DNA from: Crambe crambe
Lineage: Eukaryota; Porifera; Demospongiae; Poecilosclerida; Crambeidae
Assembly (NCBI GenBank): GCA_963924555.1
Contig: OZ004585.1
Location: 1,439,488-1,503,487 of the forward strand
Length of the DNA: 64,000 bases
Direction of reading: 5' to 3'
The translations under genes were made by a program, and so were the position numbers. The first letter of the stretch is position 1, and each line of letters opens with the position of its first letter. A model generated the notes under the pieces. That model had not been told where the DNA came from, did not search any database, and saw only the letters and a list, made by a program, of their open reading frames with translations. This document shows positions 9,306 to 20,004 of this stretch, piece after piece.

Positions 9306-12300
9306 ATGAATTTCCTGTTGGTTTTATTGATATTAGCTCAAGCACATAAAACAGCTGCTCTGATCCACTACATCACACCTATTTCCACTAAAAACGAAAC
9401 TTGTACTGTGAATGGCACGAATTTAAGACCTTGTTATCAACTTTACCAATTTAATTCAATGTCATTTTCTAGTAAAAAAGTATTACTACTTATTCTACCA
9501 GGAGTACATATGATTCCTAACAATCACACTTTCAAAGCATTGAATTTAAAGGAACTAGAAATTGAACCGTATCTCGAAGCTGAAAAAGAAACAATTAACT
9601 GCCAGCAAACTCGATTGTTATTTCAAAACATTGAAGTCCTAACAGTTCGATCATTAAAGTTTTCTTCTTGCGCTTTAGACTTTATTCAAGGCCATAGAAA
9701 CAGGACTGTTCCTGAAGTTGATATTGTCCAGTGCATATTCATTGACAACAGTTTTGATTATCCAGTGAACATCAAGGATGTAAGAGCTTCAATAATCGGA
9801 TGTGAATTTTATTCCAATAATGGTGCCATATCTGCTGCATCATCTATTGGATCAGCAGTAGTAACTCTTGACATAGTTCTTAATAATTTCATGGATAATA
9901 ATCGCAGAGAAGACAAGGTTGGGACGACTCTTCATACTAAATCAATTCACCTTACTTTAATTTCAAGCAACTTTACTAGAAATACTGCAGCTTTAGGTGG
10001 GGCGATTTATTCCATTTCATCACAGATCGGAATGAAGAACAGTATTTTCATTGCAAATCATGCAAACATCTCAGGTGGTGCAATGTATTGCATTTCTTCT
10101 CAAGTGATAATGAATTCTTCTCAGTTTGAAAACAATTCTGCAGATAAAAGTGGAGGTGGACTGTATATTATAAGGAGCCATACAATTATTTCAGAGTCAC
10201 GATTAGTTTTCAACACAGCAAAAGACAGTGGTGGTGCAATACACTGTGATGAGACCAATAATGCACAGTATGTCGCACTATTCAATGGCTCTGCAGCTTT
10301 CAACTCTGCCAAAAATGGTGGATTTGCATATCTCTTAGGATGTTATTTAATAGTACAACCCTACAGTCAATATGATATCAGTAGCAACAGAGCACTATCG
10401 AAAGGAGGAGCCATATTTTCTGATAATTCTGTTGTTAGCTTCCATAATGCCTTCTGCAACGTCACACAAAATACTGCCAAAGATAATGGAGGGGCATTGT
10501 ATTTGAGAAATTCTAACATATTCATTGGGGATACTTCTACCGTCTTTTTCATAAACAACAGTGCATTATCTCCAAGAAGTAGAGGTGGAGCTATTTTCAT
10601 TCTTGATGAAGATTGTGAAAAGATGATTGGTCCAGCCTCATTTTGCTTCATTCATCTTGATTACAACAGATATAATAAAACACCCTTTGTTTTTTTGAAT
10701 AATGAAGCCAATGAAGGTTCGGTGCTCTATGGTGGATTATTGGACAGGTGTACACCAGAACCAGATGGTGATTATCCACTAGGAATCGGACTGAAGACAT
10801 TCAAACATTTTTCTGATTATGAACAAACTCCACTGGCCATAACATCGGAGACAGTAAAGTTATGTGTATGCATCAATGGGACAACTCCAGATTGTAGTAT
10901 CAATAAGGAAGTAAGTTCTACAAAGATGAGAGGAGAAACGCTAACTCTGACAATAGCAGCATTGGATCAGGATGAACGATCAGCACCAGCAACAGTTATG
11001 GCAAGTTACAAGGAAATATCAGCACAGATAGGCGAAGGAGAAGAGAGAAGTTATATATTTAATAAATGTGAAGAAGTACACTATCATATCTATGCTAAGA
11101 ATTCTACAGCAACTTTGGTTCTGGAGCCAGAAGGTCCTTGTGGAAATACCCCACTGTCTATTATTACGATTAACATCTCAATGATGCCATGCAGTGTAGG
11201 ATTTGAACAAGATACTGACAGATGCGTATGTGATAGAAGACTTTTACACATAGAAGAGTGCAATATTGATACTCGATCCATCCAAAAAGATAAATCAATT
11301 TGGTTAAGATACGATGAAAAATATCTTAAAATCTCTGAAAGTTGTCCTTTTGATTACTGTAAAGATGATGCTATCAATATTTCTCTCCCAGATAATCAAT
11401 GTGCTAATCATCGCAGTGGGATATTGTGTGGCTCATGTCAAAATAATTATAGCATTGTGCTTGGAGGGTCAAAATGCTTGCAGTGTACGAGCTCCAAGTA
11501 TTCTTTCATTTGGTTGATAGTTCTGTTTGCTGTGGCAGGAATAGTGCTTGTAACGTTCTTGTTAGTCTGCAACATAACCGTTTCTGCTGGAACTCTAAAT
11601 GGACTGATATTTTATGCTAACACTCTCTCCATCAGTGGACTAACAAGTCTCAACTATTGTTCCATTCATCCAATACTCTCCGTCTTTATATCATGGGTTA
11701 ATCTAGATCTGGGTATTGAGACATGTTTCTATTCAGGTATGGATGCCTATTACAAGACTTGGCTGCAGTTCGTGTTTCCTCTTTATATTTGGCTTCTTGT
11801 GGGGGCGATCATGATAGCAAGTTACTACTCATCGACTGCTATGAAAATATTCGGCAGAAATAGCATAGCCATTTTGGCTACTCTCTTTCTCTTGTCATAC
11901 AGCAAGATACTGCAGACTATCATCACAGTGTTCACATTCACTCAAGTATTGGAAGGCAGAGCAGATGATGTGACAGATCTGCTGACTCCCTACAAAGTCT
12001 GGACCTATGATGGCAATATCGACTACTTGAAAGGGAGGCACATTCCTCTGTTTGTCGTAGCCTTGCTGGTTCTTTTGATTCTCTGTCTTCCCTACACACT
12101 GGTACTGGTATTTGGCCAATGTATACGTTCAATGCCACCAAAGCGAAGATTAAGATGGATACAAAATACAGCCTTCATCTCCTTCCTAAACACCTATCAT
12201 GCACCTTACAACAAAAAACATCGCTATTGGACTGGGTTATTGTTACTGACACGCTGTGTTTTATATTCTGTGTTTGCCAGCAGTTACAAAAGTAATGCTT

Positions 12301-12776
12301 ATGCATTATTAACGAATGTGTACACAATGACTCTTGTTCTTTCAGGAGTGCTCACCATCAAGACATTCTCTACAAGGATTTATAAGCAATTCCATAACAG
12401 CATGCTCGAACTTTGCTTTCTGCTCAATTTAATGATCTTATCAATGACTCTCCATTACCTTAAGGGTAATGGGAGTAATGCTGATGCCCTATGCAACAGT
12501 ATAACTGCTTCTATCTCCATAAGTTTCGTGATTCTTATTGGCATTTTCATCTATCATGCCCATCTCCAGATGAAAAAATTTCCATTTTATATATCGCTTC
12601 TGAATTTTTTGCTTGAGAAATGTCATAAAGGTCAACTTCAAACTCCCCTAGTTGAAGAACCTGTAGGAGATAATCCTGAGGAATTGTACGATGCTTCAAT
12701 CAACAAACCGCCAACCACAACAATGATAGAGCTACCCAAATTAGTAGAACAAGAAGAAGAAAAGGACACAAGCTAA
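9306..12776 (+). CDS. Beta-helix (GGA-repeat) multi-span membrane receptor-like protein, intact
   Basis: Intronless, 1156 residues; ATG followed by a clear signal peptide (MNFLLVLLILAQAHKTAA). The ectodomain carries repeated GGAIYSxSSxIxMxxSxFxxNxA-type units at about residues 170-460, then a middle region with paired Cys. A Cys-rich neck (CxVGFEQDTDRCVCDRR, CPFDYCK, CANHRSGILCGSCQNNYS) ends near residue 730. About 8-9 hydrophobic spans follow between residues 733 and 1087. The charged cytoplasmic tail of about 70 residues ends in an acidic run (VEQEEEKDTS). The membrane half is almost identical to that of the gene at 5575-8907, whereas the ectodomains differ much more, as expected for a surface protein diversifying outside or homogenised by gene conversion inside. 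No catalytic motif is visible and the function is unknown. Confidence 0.9.
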   Translation: MNFLLVLLILAQAHKTAALIHYITPISTKNETCTVNGTNLRPCYQLYQFNSMSFSSKKVLLLILPGVHMIPNNHTFKALNLKELEIEPYLEAEKETINCQQTRLLFQNIEVLTVRSLKFSSCALDFIQGHRNRTVPEVDIVQCIFIDNSFDYPVNIKDVRASIIGCEFYSNNGAISAASSIGSAVVTLDIVLNNFMDNNRREDKVGTTLHTKSIHLTLISSNFTRNTAALGGAIYSISSQIGMKNSIFIANHANISGGAMYCISSQVIMNSSQFENNSADKSGGGLYIIRSHTIISESRLVFNTAKDSGGAIHCDETNNAQYVALFNGSAAFNSAKNGGFAYLLGCYLIVQPYSQYDISSNRALSKGGAIFSDNSVVSFHNAFCNVTQNTAKDNGGALYLRNSNIFIGDTSTVFFINNSALSPRSRGGAIFILDEDCEKMIGPASFCFIHLDYNRYNKTPFVFLNNEANEGSVLYGGLLDRCTPEPDGDYPLGIGLKTFKHFSDYEQTPLAITSETVKLCVCINGTTPDCSINKEVSSTKMRGETLTLTIAALDQDERSAPATVMASYKEISAQIGEGEERSYIFNKCEEVHYHIYAKNSTATLVLEPEGPCGNTPLSIITINISMMPCSVGFEQDTDRCVCDRRLLHIEECNIDTRSIQKDKSIWLRYDEKYLKISESCPFDYCKDDAINISLPDNQCANHRSGILCGSCQNNYSIVLGGSKCLQCTSSKYSFIWLIVLFAVAGIVLVTFLLVCNITVSAGTLNGLIFYANTLSISGLTSLNYCSIHPILSVFISWVNLDLGIETCFYSGMDAYYKTWLQFVFPLYIWLLVGAIMIASYYSSTAMKIFGRNSIAILATLFLLSYSKILQTIITVFTFTQVLEGRADDVTDLLTPYKVWTYDGNIDYLKGRHIPLFVVALLVLLILCLPYTLVLVFGQCIRSMPPKRRLRWIQNTAFISFLNTYHAPYNKKHRYWTGLLLLTRCVLYSVFASSYKSNAYALLTNVYTMTLVLSGVLTIKTFSTRIYKQFHNSMLELCFLLNLMILSMTLHYLKGNGSNADALCNSITASISISFVILIGIFIYHAHLQMKKFPFYISLLNFLLEKCHKGQLQTPLVEEPVGDNPEELYDASINKPPTTTMIELPKLVEQEEEKDTS

Positions 12777-13221
12777 TCAGTTAGGAAGTCAAAGTCAATA
12801 CCCATAACAATTATGTGTGCAATTACTATATATAGGAATTAAGTACCTATAGTCTGTGCAATACATTTAGTATAATAACCATTAGCTATGTGTGTGCAAA
12901 TAATAATACCACAGTAGGAATTCAGTCGTACGTATGACCTTTAGCTATGTCTGTGCAATTATATGAACTTGAGTTCAGCAGTAGCTAGCTATAACACACT
13001 CACAAAATTTCAGGAAAGGTGGGGTCACTGGAGCATTTTAACTTTAACGCTAACTCTTTCTGTTTTTGTATTAAAAACTGGCATTATTGTTACAACTGTA
13101 GAATGATGCTAAGAGAATAATGGACATGAAAAAACAAAAAAAAAAAAAAAAAAGCCAATAGCTATGTAGACATGGATGGCATGCTAATAATTAATAGATC
13201 TGGTAGTAATAATAATAATAA
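12777..13221. other. 3' flank between the receptor gene and phosphatase exon copy A
   Basis: No gene. Contains an A-run at about 13129-13153 and a short AAT repeat at 13206-13222. The whole stretch is repeated at 24998-25408 and partly at 23587-23713, so it belongs to the triplicated block. Confidence 0.75.
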
Positions 13222-14401
13222 TTAGATGAGTCTTGCCTCCCTATGTACTTGATGATGGCACTGTACACAAACTTATACTGTCACCATATGCATTCTCTGT
13301 TGCCTCATGCAGCTCCTTCAAGCACTGAGATAGATCCAGGACCTGAAATAAGAATGTAAGAGAGGACACCTAATGATGTTGTTCATTTGAAAGTTTTGCT
13401 GCATGCAATAAATTTGTTATCACATAGAAATTTAAAACCAGTACAAAATAATCAGATCATTAAGACCAGACCACACTATATCCCCTACTTAGCTGACCAA
13501 AAAAAAAAACAAAAACAAAAACAAAAAAAAAACAAAAAAAAACACACAAAAAAACCAAAACCAAAACGAAAACCAAAACAAAAAACAATAACAATAACAG
13601 CGGAATCTACTTACATCTCCACAGTCAACTTTGGCTATGAGCATGTCAATCAAAAGGACAACCCCTGACCTTCCCACGCTGCACTGCAGTGAACCAGTAC
13701 TGGAAGGGTGGGGTCATAACGCTGCCGCAGTGAGCGAACCTCAGCAAGGAAATCTGTAGAAAGATTTGATTATTACTGAGCTTAATATTTTGTGCAAAGT
13801 AAATTAACTCACCCAAGAATGGTTGAGGATTTTCTGGAATACCATGGTCAGGCCAGTCTATGTATTGCAAGTGTGTGATTTCTCTCTCCTACCATTATAC
13901 AAGTCAGTAAAATAGTCTTGTTAAGAGTGCTTATTTACTTAGCTATCTACATACCTGTCCACTTGGAATGTGCTTGAGCTGGAAGCCTCTGCTAATCACA
14001 CTCTTTCCTTTCTCCACAAACAGTCTGGACACACAATATTGTGGTGAAACATTGGATTTTCTCCCTCTCTACATATAACACTGATTGTACCTGTTCAAAT
14101 TGGACATAGCTTGGTTTGCCGTCATCATTATCATCAGCTGGGAAGTATCTGAAGCACTTAGGTTTCCCATCCTCCTGAAAAACATAAAATTCAACATCAG
14201 CAATCAGAAAGGGTGTGGAAAATGTACAGATCCTATTCAGTATCGAAGATCCTATTCAGTATCAAATATCTTATACAACCTAGAGAGCTCCTAGCTAACT
14301 GTTATACTGACCACTTCATTGGTGACCATCAGAATTTTCTGCTCCCACACCATTTGCCACGTGTGTTCCAACGGTCCTAATGCTACTACAAAGTTACGCT
14401 G
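13222..14401 (-). pseudogene. Broken copy A of the PTPN14/21-like phosphatase 3' exons
   Basis: Matches the last six exons of the phosphatase at 25409-42778 in order. Piece 14312..14401 is the QGP/WQMVWEQ exon, 21 bp short. Then come 14091..14174, about 13955..14038 (its AG acceptor is lost), 13813..13888 with the WPD loop, 13615..13753 (one base missing inside the HCSAGVGRSG region) and 13222..13343 (several indels). With at least three frameshifts it cannot encode a phosphatase. It directly follows the intact receptor gene, in the same convergent layout as copy C. Confidence 0.9.
13499..13598. repeat. A-rich low-complexity tract (AAAAC/CAAAA)
   Basis: About 100 bp of A and C only, in the intron between the last two phosphatase exons of copy A. 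Equivalent CAA/CAAA tracts stand at 23998-24076 (copy B) and 25685-25768 (copy C), all different in length. Confidence 0.85.
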
Positions 14402-14478
14402 CTCTTCATTCACTGTGAACTATATAATGTAAAAATGTTAATGAAGCTAGCAACCCCAAAAAACTACATCATGAAAAA

Positions 14479-14672
14479 TCATGGGGGCACATGAGCAGGA
14501 CGATAAGGCACACCTCCATCAGGCTCTCAGTACTGTGGTTAAACTGCAAGAGGATAAGCTCTCTCATGATCCAGTTAACAACACACAGTACCTGAAGGAC
14601 AACACTCTGTATTTCAGAGTAACAATCGAAATATCTGATCGTAAGCATTGGCTGGAGTGCACTCCAATTTGA
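14479..14672 (+). pseudogene. Remnant of a TRAF-like gene (duplicate of the 3236-4478 gene)
   Basis: The first half matches the last zinc finger and coiled coil (MGAHEQDDKAHLHQALSTVV). After 'VKLQED' it jumps to the end of the MATH domain (KLSHDPVNNTQYLKDNTLYF...WLECTPI), so about 380 bp of MATH core are deleted relative to 3945-4325. There is no RING exon. It marks the left edge of a duplicated block that continues to 17035. Confidence 0.85.
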
Positions 14673-15077
14673 ACACCCCTTTGGTGTAATAATTGCTCAA
14701 CAGTAAATCCATCCATATGAACCTTCCTGAGTTTATGCAAAGTATGAACTGAACAAGTGCATCACACTGATGGAATTAAATCCTTTCGTTATTATCTTCT
14801 GATAGCTAGCTTGTTAAAAATCATGCACACTCAGCTTCATAATGTGTTCTATGATATCTAGGAAGAAAAAGTAGGGAAGTTGTAAGCTGGGGACATACCC
14901 TCCATCTGTGACCCTCTGTGTGCCCCCTGAATCCACCCCGAAGTGTGTCACAAAAAATTATTACTGAAAAGGAAGGGGTGCATTGTATGATGCTAAAATT
15001 ACTTGTACGTAAGTGCATGATTAATATAAATGCCTACATGGGTAGTTTAAATGAAATGTAGGGGTAGTTAGCTAGTA
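14673..15077. other. Duplicate of the 4479-5400 intergenic region, without its mobile element
   Basis: Follows 4479-5400 closely but lacks the 438-bp TIR element and has only one of the two 67-bp units. It therefore serves as an empty-site control. Confidence 0.8.
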
Positions 15078-17035
15078 TCATTTTCTTTCATCACTCTCTA
15101 ATAATGCTTCATGTAATTCGGCCATTGCTATTTTGTTTGGTGCTGTATTATTCTTTCTTGTGGTTCTTTCCTCAACTAACTGAGTATGAAGTGTTGCTTC
15201 GTTTCGCTTTCTGGCAAGAAACTGCACAAACGCTTTGTAGTACTTTAGTTTTCTTATCCGAAGATAGACATGATAGGCAAGGATACCAAAGAAAATGAAG
15301 AAGCTAACAGAAATTGAAACAGTTATACTGTTGCATAAAGAGTCATCACTTTTGCCTCTGCTATCCAAGTAATGCAAAGTTGCTGATAAGATTCCTAAAT
15401 TGAGTAGAAAACAAAGCTCCAGTAAATTCATGTAGATGTTTTTATAGATTTCCGTAGCAAAGGTCTTAACAGTGAGTATTCCTGTAAGGACAAGACCTAA
15501 TGTATACATGTTTGTCAGCAATGCAGTATCTTTGTAGTTCGCAGCGAATGTAAGGAATAAGAAACAGCATGTTAGTAACATTAATCCAGTCCAATAACGA
15601 TGCTTTTTGTTGTAAGGTGCATGGTATGCGTCTAGGAGGAGATGAAGGCTGTACTGTGAATCCATCTCAATCCTCGTTTTGGTGGCAGTGAACGTATACA
15701 TTGGCCAAATATCAGTACCAGTGTGTAGGGAAGAAAGAGAATCAAAAGAACCAGCAAGGCTATGATAAACAGAGGAATGTGCCTCCCTTTCAAGTAGTCA
15801 ATATTGCCATCATAGGTCCAGACTTTGTAGGGAGTCAGCTGATCTGTCACATCATCTGCTCTGCCTTCCAATACTTGAGTGAATGTGAACACTGTGATGA
15901 TAGTCTGGAGAATTTTGCTATACGATAAGAGAAAGAGAGTAGCCAAAATGGCTATGCTATTTCTGCCGAATATTTTCATAGCAGTCGATGAGTAGTAACT
16001 TGATATTATGATTGCCCCCACAAGAAGCCAAATATAAAGAAAGACAAACTGTAACCAAGTCTTGTAATAGGCATCCATACCCGAATAGAAACATGTCTCA
16101 ATGCCCAGATCTAGATTAACCCATGATTGAAGACAGAGAGTATTGGATGAATAGAATAGTTGAGACTTGTTAGTCCACTGATGGAGAAAGTGTTAGCATA
16201 AAATATCACTCCATTTAGAGTCCCTGCAGAAATGGTTATATTGCAGACTAACAAGAACGTTACAAGCACTATTCCTGCCACTGCAAACAGAACTGTCAAC
16301 CAAAGGAAAGAATACTTGGAGCTCGTACACTGCAAGCATTTTGACCCTCCAAGCACAATGCTATAGTTATTTTGACATGACCCACACAGTATCCCACTGC
16401 GATAATTAGCACATTGACTGTCTGGGTCGGAAATACTGATAACATCGTCTGTGCTTTTACAGTAATCGAAGGGACAGTTTCTATATATTTTCAGATTATC
16501 TCTCAACCAAATCAGTTGCTTTCTTTCAATAGAATTAGTCTCGATATCGCAAAGTGAAATATTAAAATATTTGGTTAATCTTCTGTCGCAGATGCACCTG
16601 TCCTTCTCCTGTTCAAACCCTACAGAGCATGGTAGCACTGTAACATTAATGGTGATGACAGATAACGAGGAGTCTCTACACGGTCCCTCAGGTTTAAGTA
16701 CCAATGTTGCCACAGATTCTTGGGCATAAACATGATAGTGGAGATCCTCGCATTCATTGCTAATTTCTCTCCTTTCTTCTCCTTTGCCTAGCTGTGCTGA
16801 TACATCGCTATAACCTGCTCTTACAAATCCTGGAACTGGATTTTCGTCCTGATCCAATACAGCAACAGCTATACTCAAAATTTCTCCCCGTATTTTTCTG
16901 GCATTGAATTCTTTTTTACTGCAATCAGGCTGGAATCCATCTCTGCAGAAACACACACTAAGCGGTTCTGATGTTATTCCAAGTGGAATAGTATCATCAT
17001 ATCGTGAAATATCTTTGAATAGTCTCATTGCTTCC
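15078..17035 (-). pseudogene. Decayed C-terminal half of a beta-helix/multi-span receptor
   Basis: Closely matches 5413-7375 (the membrane half plus neck of the gene at 5575-8907). Three frame pieces are separated by small deletions: one base near 15640, and others around 16105-16165 in the HPILSVFISW region. The ectodomain is missing; similarity stops at 17035, where a foldback element region begins. The cytoplasmic tail (RIRKLKYYKAFVQF... ending SDERK) is still intact here and shows what the 5575-8907 gene has lost. Confidence 0.9.
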
Positions 17036-17143
17036 CCCTCAAAGTGAAATTCCTAGATGCAGCGCCTCCAACCTGTGAACTATGATTTCAACATAGAGTG
17101 CCCCATTTTCAATGAAATTTCAGTTAATACTATAGCTAACAAG

Positions 17144-17451
17144 TGAGAGTAAAAACATTTCTTCTAAATGAAAGAGTGATGTAGGCTTGAGTACATGACT
17201 ATAAAAAATACGGAAACAAGGTGCTGGCTGTGTACTTACAGAACTGACAAACCCTACAATTGACATAAACCCTACATCGCTGCTGCCATATTATCCTTTT
17301 GGGTACATCTTGCAACGATGTAGGGTTTGTGTCAATTGTAGGGTTTGTCAGTTCTGTAAGTACACAGCCAGCACCTTGTTTCCGTACTTTTTATAGTCAT
17401 GTACTCAAGCCTACATCACTCTTTCATTTAGAAGAAATGCTTTTACTCTCA
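17144..17451. mobile_element. Foldback element: 136-bp inverted arms around a 36-bp spacer
   Basis: The left arm 17144-17279 and right arm 17316-17451 are complementary with very few mismatches ('tgagagtaaaa' ... 'ttttactctca'). The element is non-coding and sits at the point where the decayed receptor copy stops. Transcribed RNA would form a long hairpin. Confidence 0.85.
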
Positions 17452-17667
17452 TACTTTTTTCAAGGGGCGTGGCTAAGGATGTCAAGAACGACCCTCTACC
17501 AAATAAGCTTACTACGCCCACCGCAACTCAGTAAGACAGTTTTTTTTCTCAGTGTATATTGCTAACAGTGTCTACGAAGCGTTCTAGCATTCTAATGTTG
17601 TCTACGTAGCGTCTACGAAGTGTATAAACTAACTGTGCTGTCTACGAAGCGTTCGAGAATTTGAGTC

Positions 17668-17972
17668 GTCCACGAAGGCATTCGAACGGCAATTGACAGT
17701 TAGGACTTGAGCTGTACTTCAATTTGAACGATACCATTCCTTACCTGAGGTGTAGAGCTTCAAGATGGTACCAAGATCGTAGATATAGGATGAAGCAATC
17801 GGGAGTTATGGCTGTCAAGCGTCCACGAAGGCACTCGAACGGCAATTGACAGCTAGGACTTGAGCTTTACTTTAATTTGAACAAGACCATTCCTTAGATC
17901 AGGTGTAGAGCTTCAATATGGTACCAAGATCGTAGTTATAGGATGAAGCAGTCGGGAGTTATGGCTGTCAAG
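17668..17972. repeat. Tandem repeat, 153-bp unit, 2 copies
   Basis: Units start at 17668 and 17821 with 'gtccacgaaggca' and share 'gacttgagct', 'gtgtagagcttcaa' and 'gatgaagca'. Several related 'tctacgaagcg' motifs precede them (17567-17650). The origin is unknown, possibly a decayed mobile element. Confidence 0.75.
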
Positions 17973-18194
17973 AAGAAGATTATTATTATCTTATTATTAT
18001 TATTATTAATGAGCGTGGGCGTTTTGCGTGTCAAGCCTAGAGAGACCAATCGAATCTTGCTTCTAACACCTCTGTATACGTATTGGAGCAAGTTTAAGCA
18101 ACTTTCATTTTTAATGTAGACAATGTGCTGTAGTAGTAATGCTGGACCGCTGGACCTCCCCCCCCTCATACGTCGCGCGCGCGAGAATAGTGAA

Positions 18195-18202
18195 TGACGT
18201 CA
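18195..18202 (+). promoter_or_regulatory. CRE-like palindrome TGACGTCA
   Basis: Perfect TGACGTCA 32 bases before the ATG at 18235, embedded in the same flank as at 861-868. Confidence 0.5.
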
Positions 18203-18234
18203 TCAAGAAATTAAATTTTAGTGGTTAAATAAAC

Positions 18235-20004
18235 ATGGCCTCTGCTCCTTCTGGCTATGAGTGTAACTTCATATCTGAGCCCGATGATAGTTTCAAGTGT
18301 TTGATCTGTTTAGCAGTAGCTAGAGACCCATGGCAGCATGGGAAGTGTGGCAGGCTATTCTGTGAAGAGTGTTTGAATAAACATGGCAAAGACAAGCCCT
18401 GTCCCAATTGTAGGATGGGGCAGCCAATGTACATGGAAGATACCAAGAGTAAGTGACTCACTATTAAATACCATTCACTTCTGATGAACTTTTTATCCTC
18501 AGGTAAGAGAGAGGTCAAAGCTCTCCGTGTTAAATGTGATAATGTTGAGAGAGGATGTGATTGGGAAGGAACGGTTGGTACACTAGAGAAACATTTGGAC
18601 CCCTGCAATATCACTCTAATTCCCTGCCCAAAGAAGTGCAAACACAATGATATGATTCGAACCGTAATGAGGAAAGATTTGGAGAAACATTTAGTAGAAG
18701 ACTGTGTGAACAGAGACTATGAATGCGTACATTGCAAGAAGAAGGATACATTTGCCAACATAACAGAAACTCATGACAATTTATGTAAAAAGAAAGTAGT
18801 TCCGTGTCCTAGTATCGGATGCACTGAAAACATGGAACGAGCCAAACTAAAAAAGCATCTCTACAGGTGTGGTTACGCTGTGGTCTCATGCAAGCACACA
18901 CGCACTGGGTGTGACAAAAAGTTGAGGAGAAAAGATATGGAAGCACATGAACTGGATTACAAGGCCCACCTCCACAGAGCTCTAAATTCTATTGCCAAAC
19001 TACAACATGAACTGCAATCAGCCACTAAAGACACAGCATCAATGAAGAAAGAACTACAATCAACTACTGCGAAAGGTGAAGATATGGCAGTCAAGTTTGA
19101 ATCAGCGATGAAGACTATAGCCTCAATGAAAGAGGAAAATCAAAGTATGGCGATCAAGTTGAAATCAGCAACAAAGCTCATAAAGTCGTTAAAAAAAGAA
19201 TCAGAAGATATTGCATCCTTGAAGAAGGAAAAGGAAGATGTGGAATCCGAGTATTTGTCAGTCAAAACACATTTAGAATCTTGGACTGAATCTATTAAAA
19301 AATCGTTTGAAAAATTGTTTACTGTAATTCGTCATTATGAGGCTGAATATGCCACAACCAGAGATATAATGAGATGTGAACTTGGTGATATAGCAGTCCA
19401 GTTGGAATCAGCTCAATTGTTACAAAAAGAAGGATCCATCATATTCAAACTCGTAGAATACAGAGAGAAGATGAGAAGCGATGATGCATTTCAATCGCGT
19501 TGCTTCTACACATGTATCGGTGGATACAATATGTACATTAAAGTATACCCCAATGGGTACGGTCATGGTGAAGGTACACATGTTTCAGTACATGTGTGCA
19601 TAGTAAAAGGTATCTACGACAATATCTTAAATTCACTATGTCATTGGCCGTTATTATTGAGTATCAAGCTTGAGTTGCTAGATCAGTCGGCAGACGCCAA
19701 CCACCACCTTACAAAGCTATTCCTCTATGATCCACATATTGGAAAGAAATGGGATATTCCTAGGTTCATTCCACACTCTAAACTCTGTACTTATGTTGGT
19801 GATAACACACAGTACCTGAAAGACGACACTATTAATCTCAAGATTTCAGTCAACCATTGGGGTAGACTCAATTATCACATGCTTCATTCACTTGTGTGTA
19901 TATTAATTCTTGTTATGCTTAGTTATTTTCAGCTAGTTTCCCCAAGTGTGATTGCTTTCATCATTTGTGCATTTCTGATTTTATTCTTTGTCTTAGATAG
20001 CTAG
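18235..20004 (+). CDS. Full-length TRAF-like RING / zinc-finger / coiled-coil / MATH protein with membrane tail
   Basis: Exons 18235..18448 and 18503..20004 with a 54-bp phase-1 intron; about 571 residues. RING-like module with ligand candidates Cys22, Cys25, His35, Cys38, Cys43, Cys46, Cys56, Cys59 and Arg40 in the usual His position. Then come about five TRAF fingers (residues 75-230) and the longest coiled coil in the window (about 240-385). A MATH domain follows (FYTCIGGYNMYIKVYPNGYGHGEGTH ... LELLDQSADANHH), and the last ~45 residues hold two hydrophobic stretches (LVCILILVMLSYF and VIAFIICAFLILFFVL). By family it would oligomerise through the coiled coil/MATH and act as a signalling adaptor or E3. 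The tail would hold it on a membrane, unlike vertebrate TRAFs. The start is chosen because the flank and N-terminus match the paralog at 901. Confidence 0.85.

Noticed and set aside
11895..12141. Minus-strand frames inside the receptor gene (and plus-strand equivalents at 6019 and 15701)
   Set aside because: Shadow frames of the membrane-span coding sequence; they recur in each paralog because the DNA is similar.
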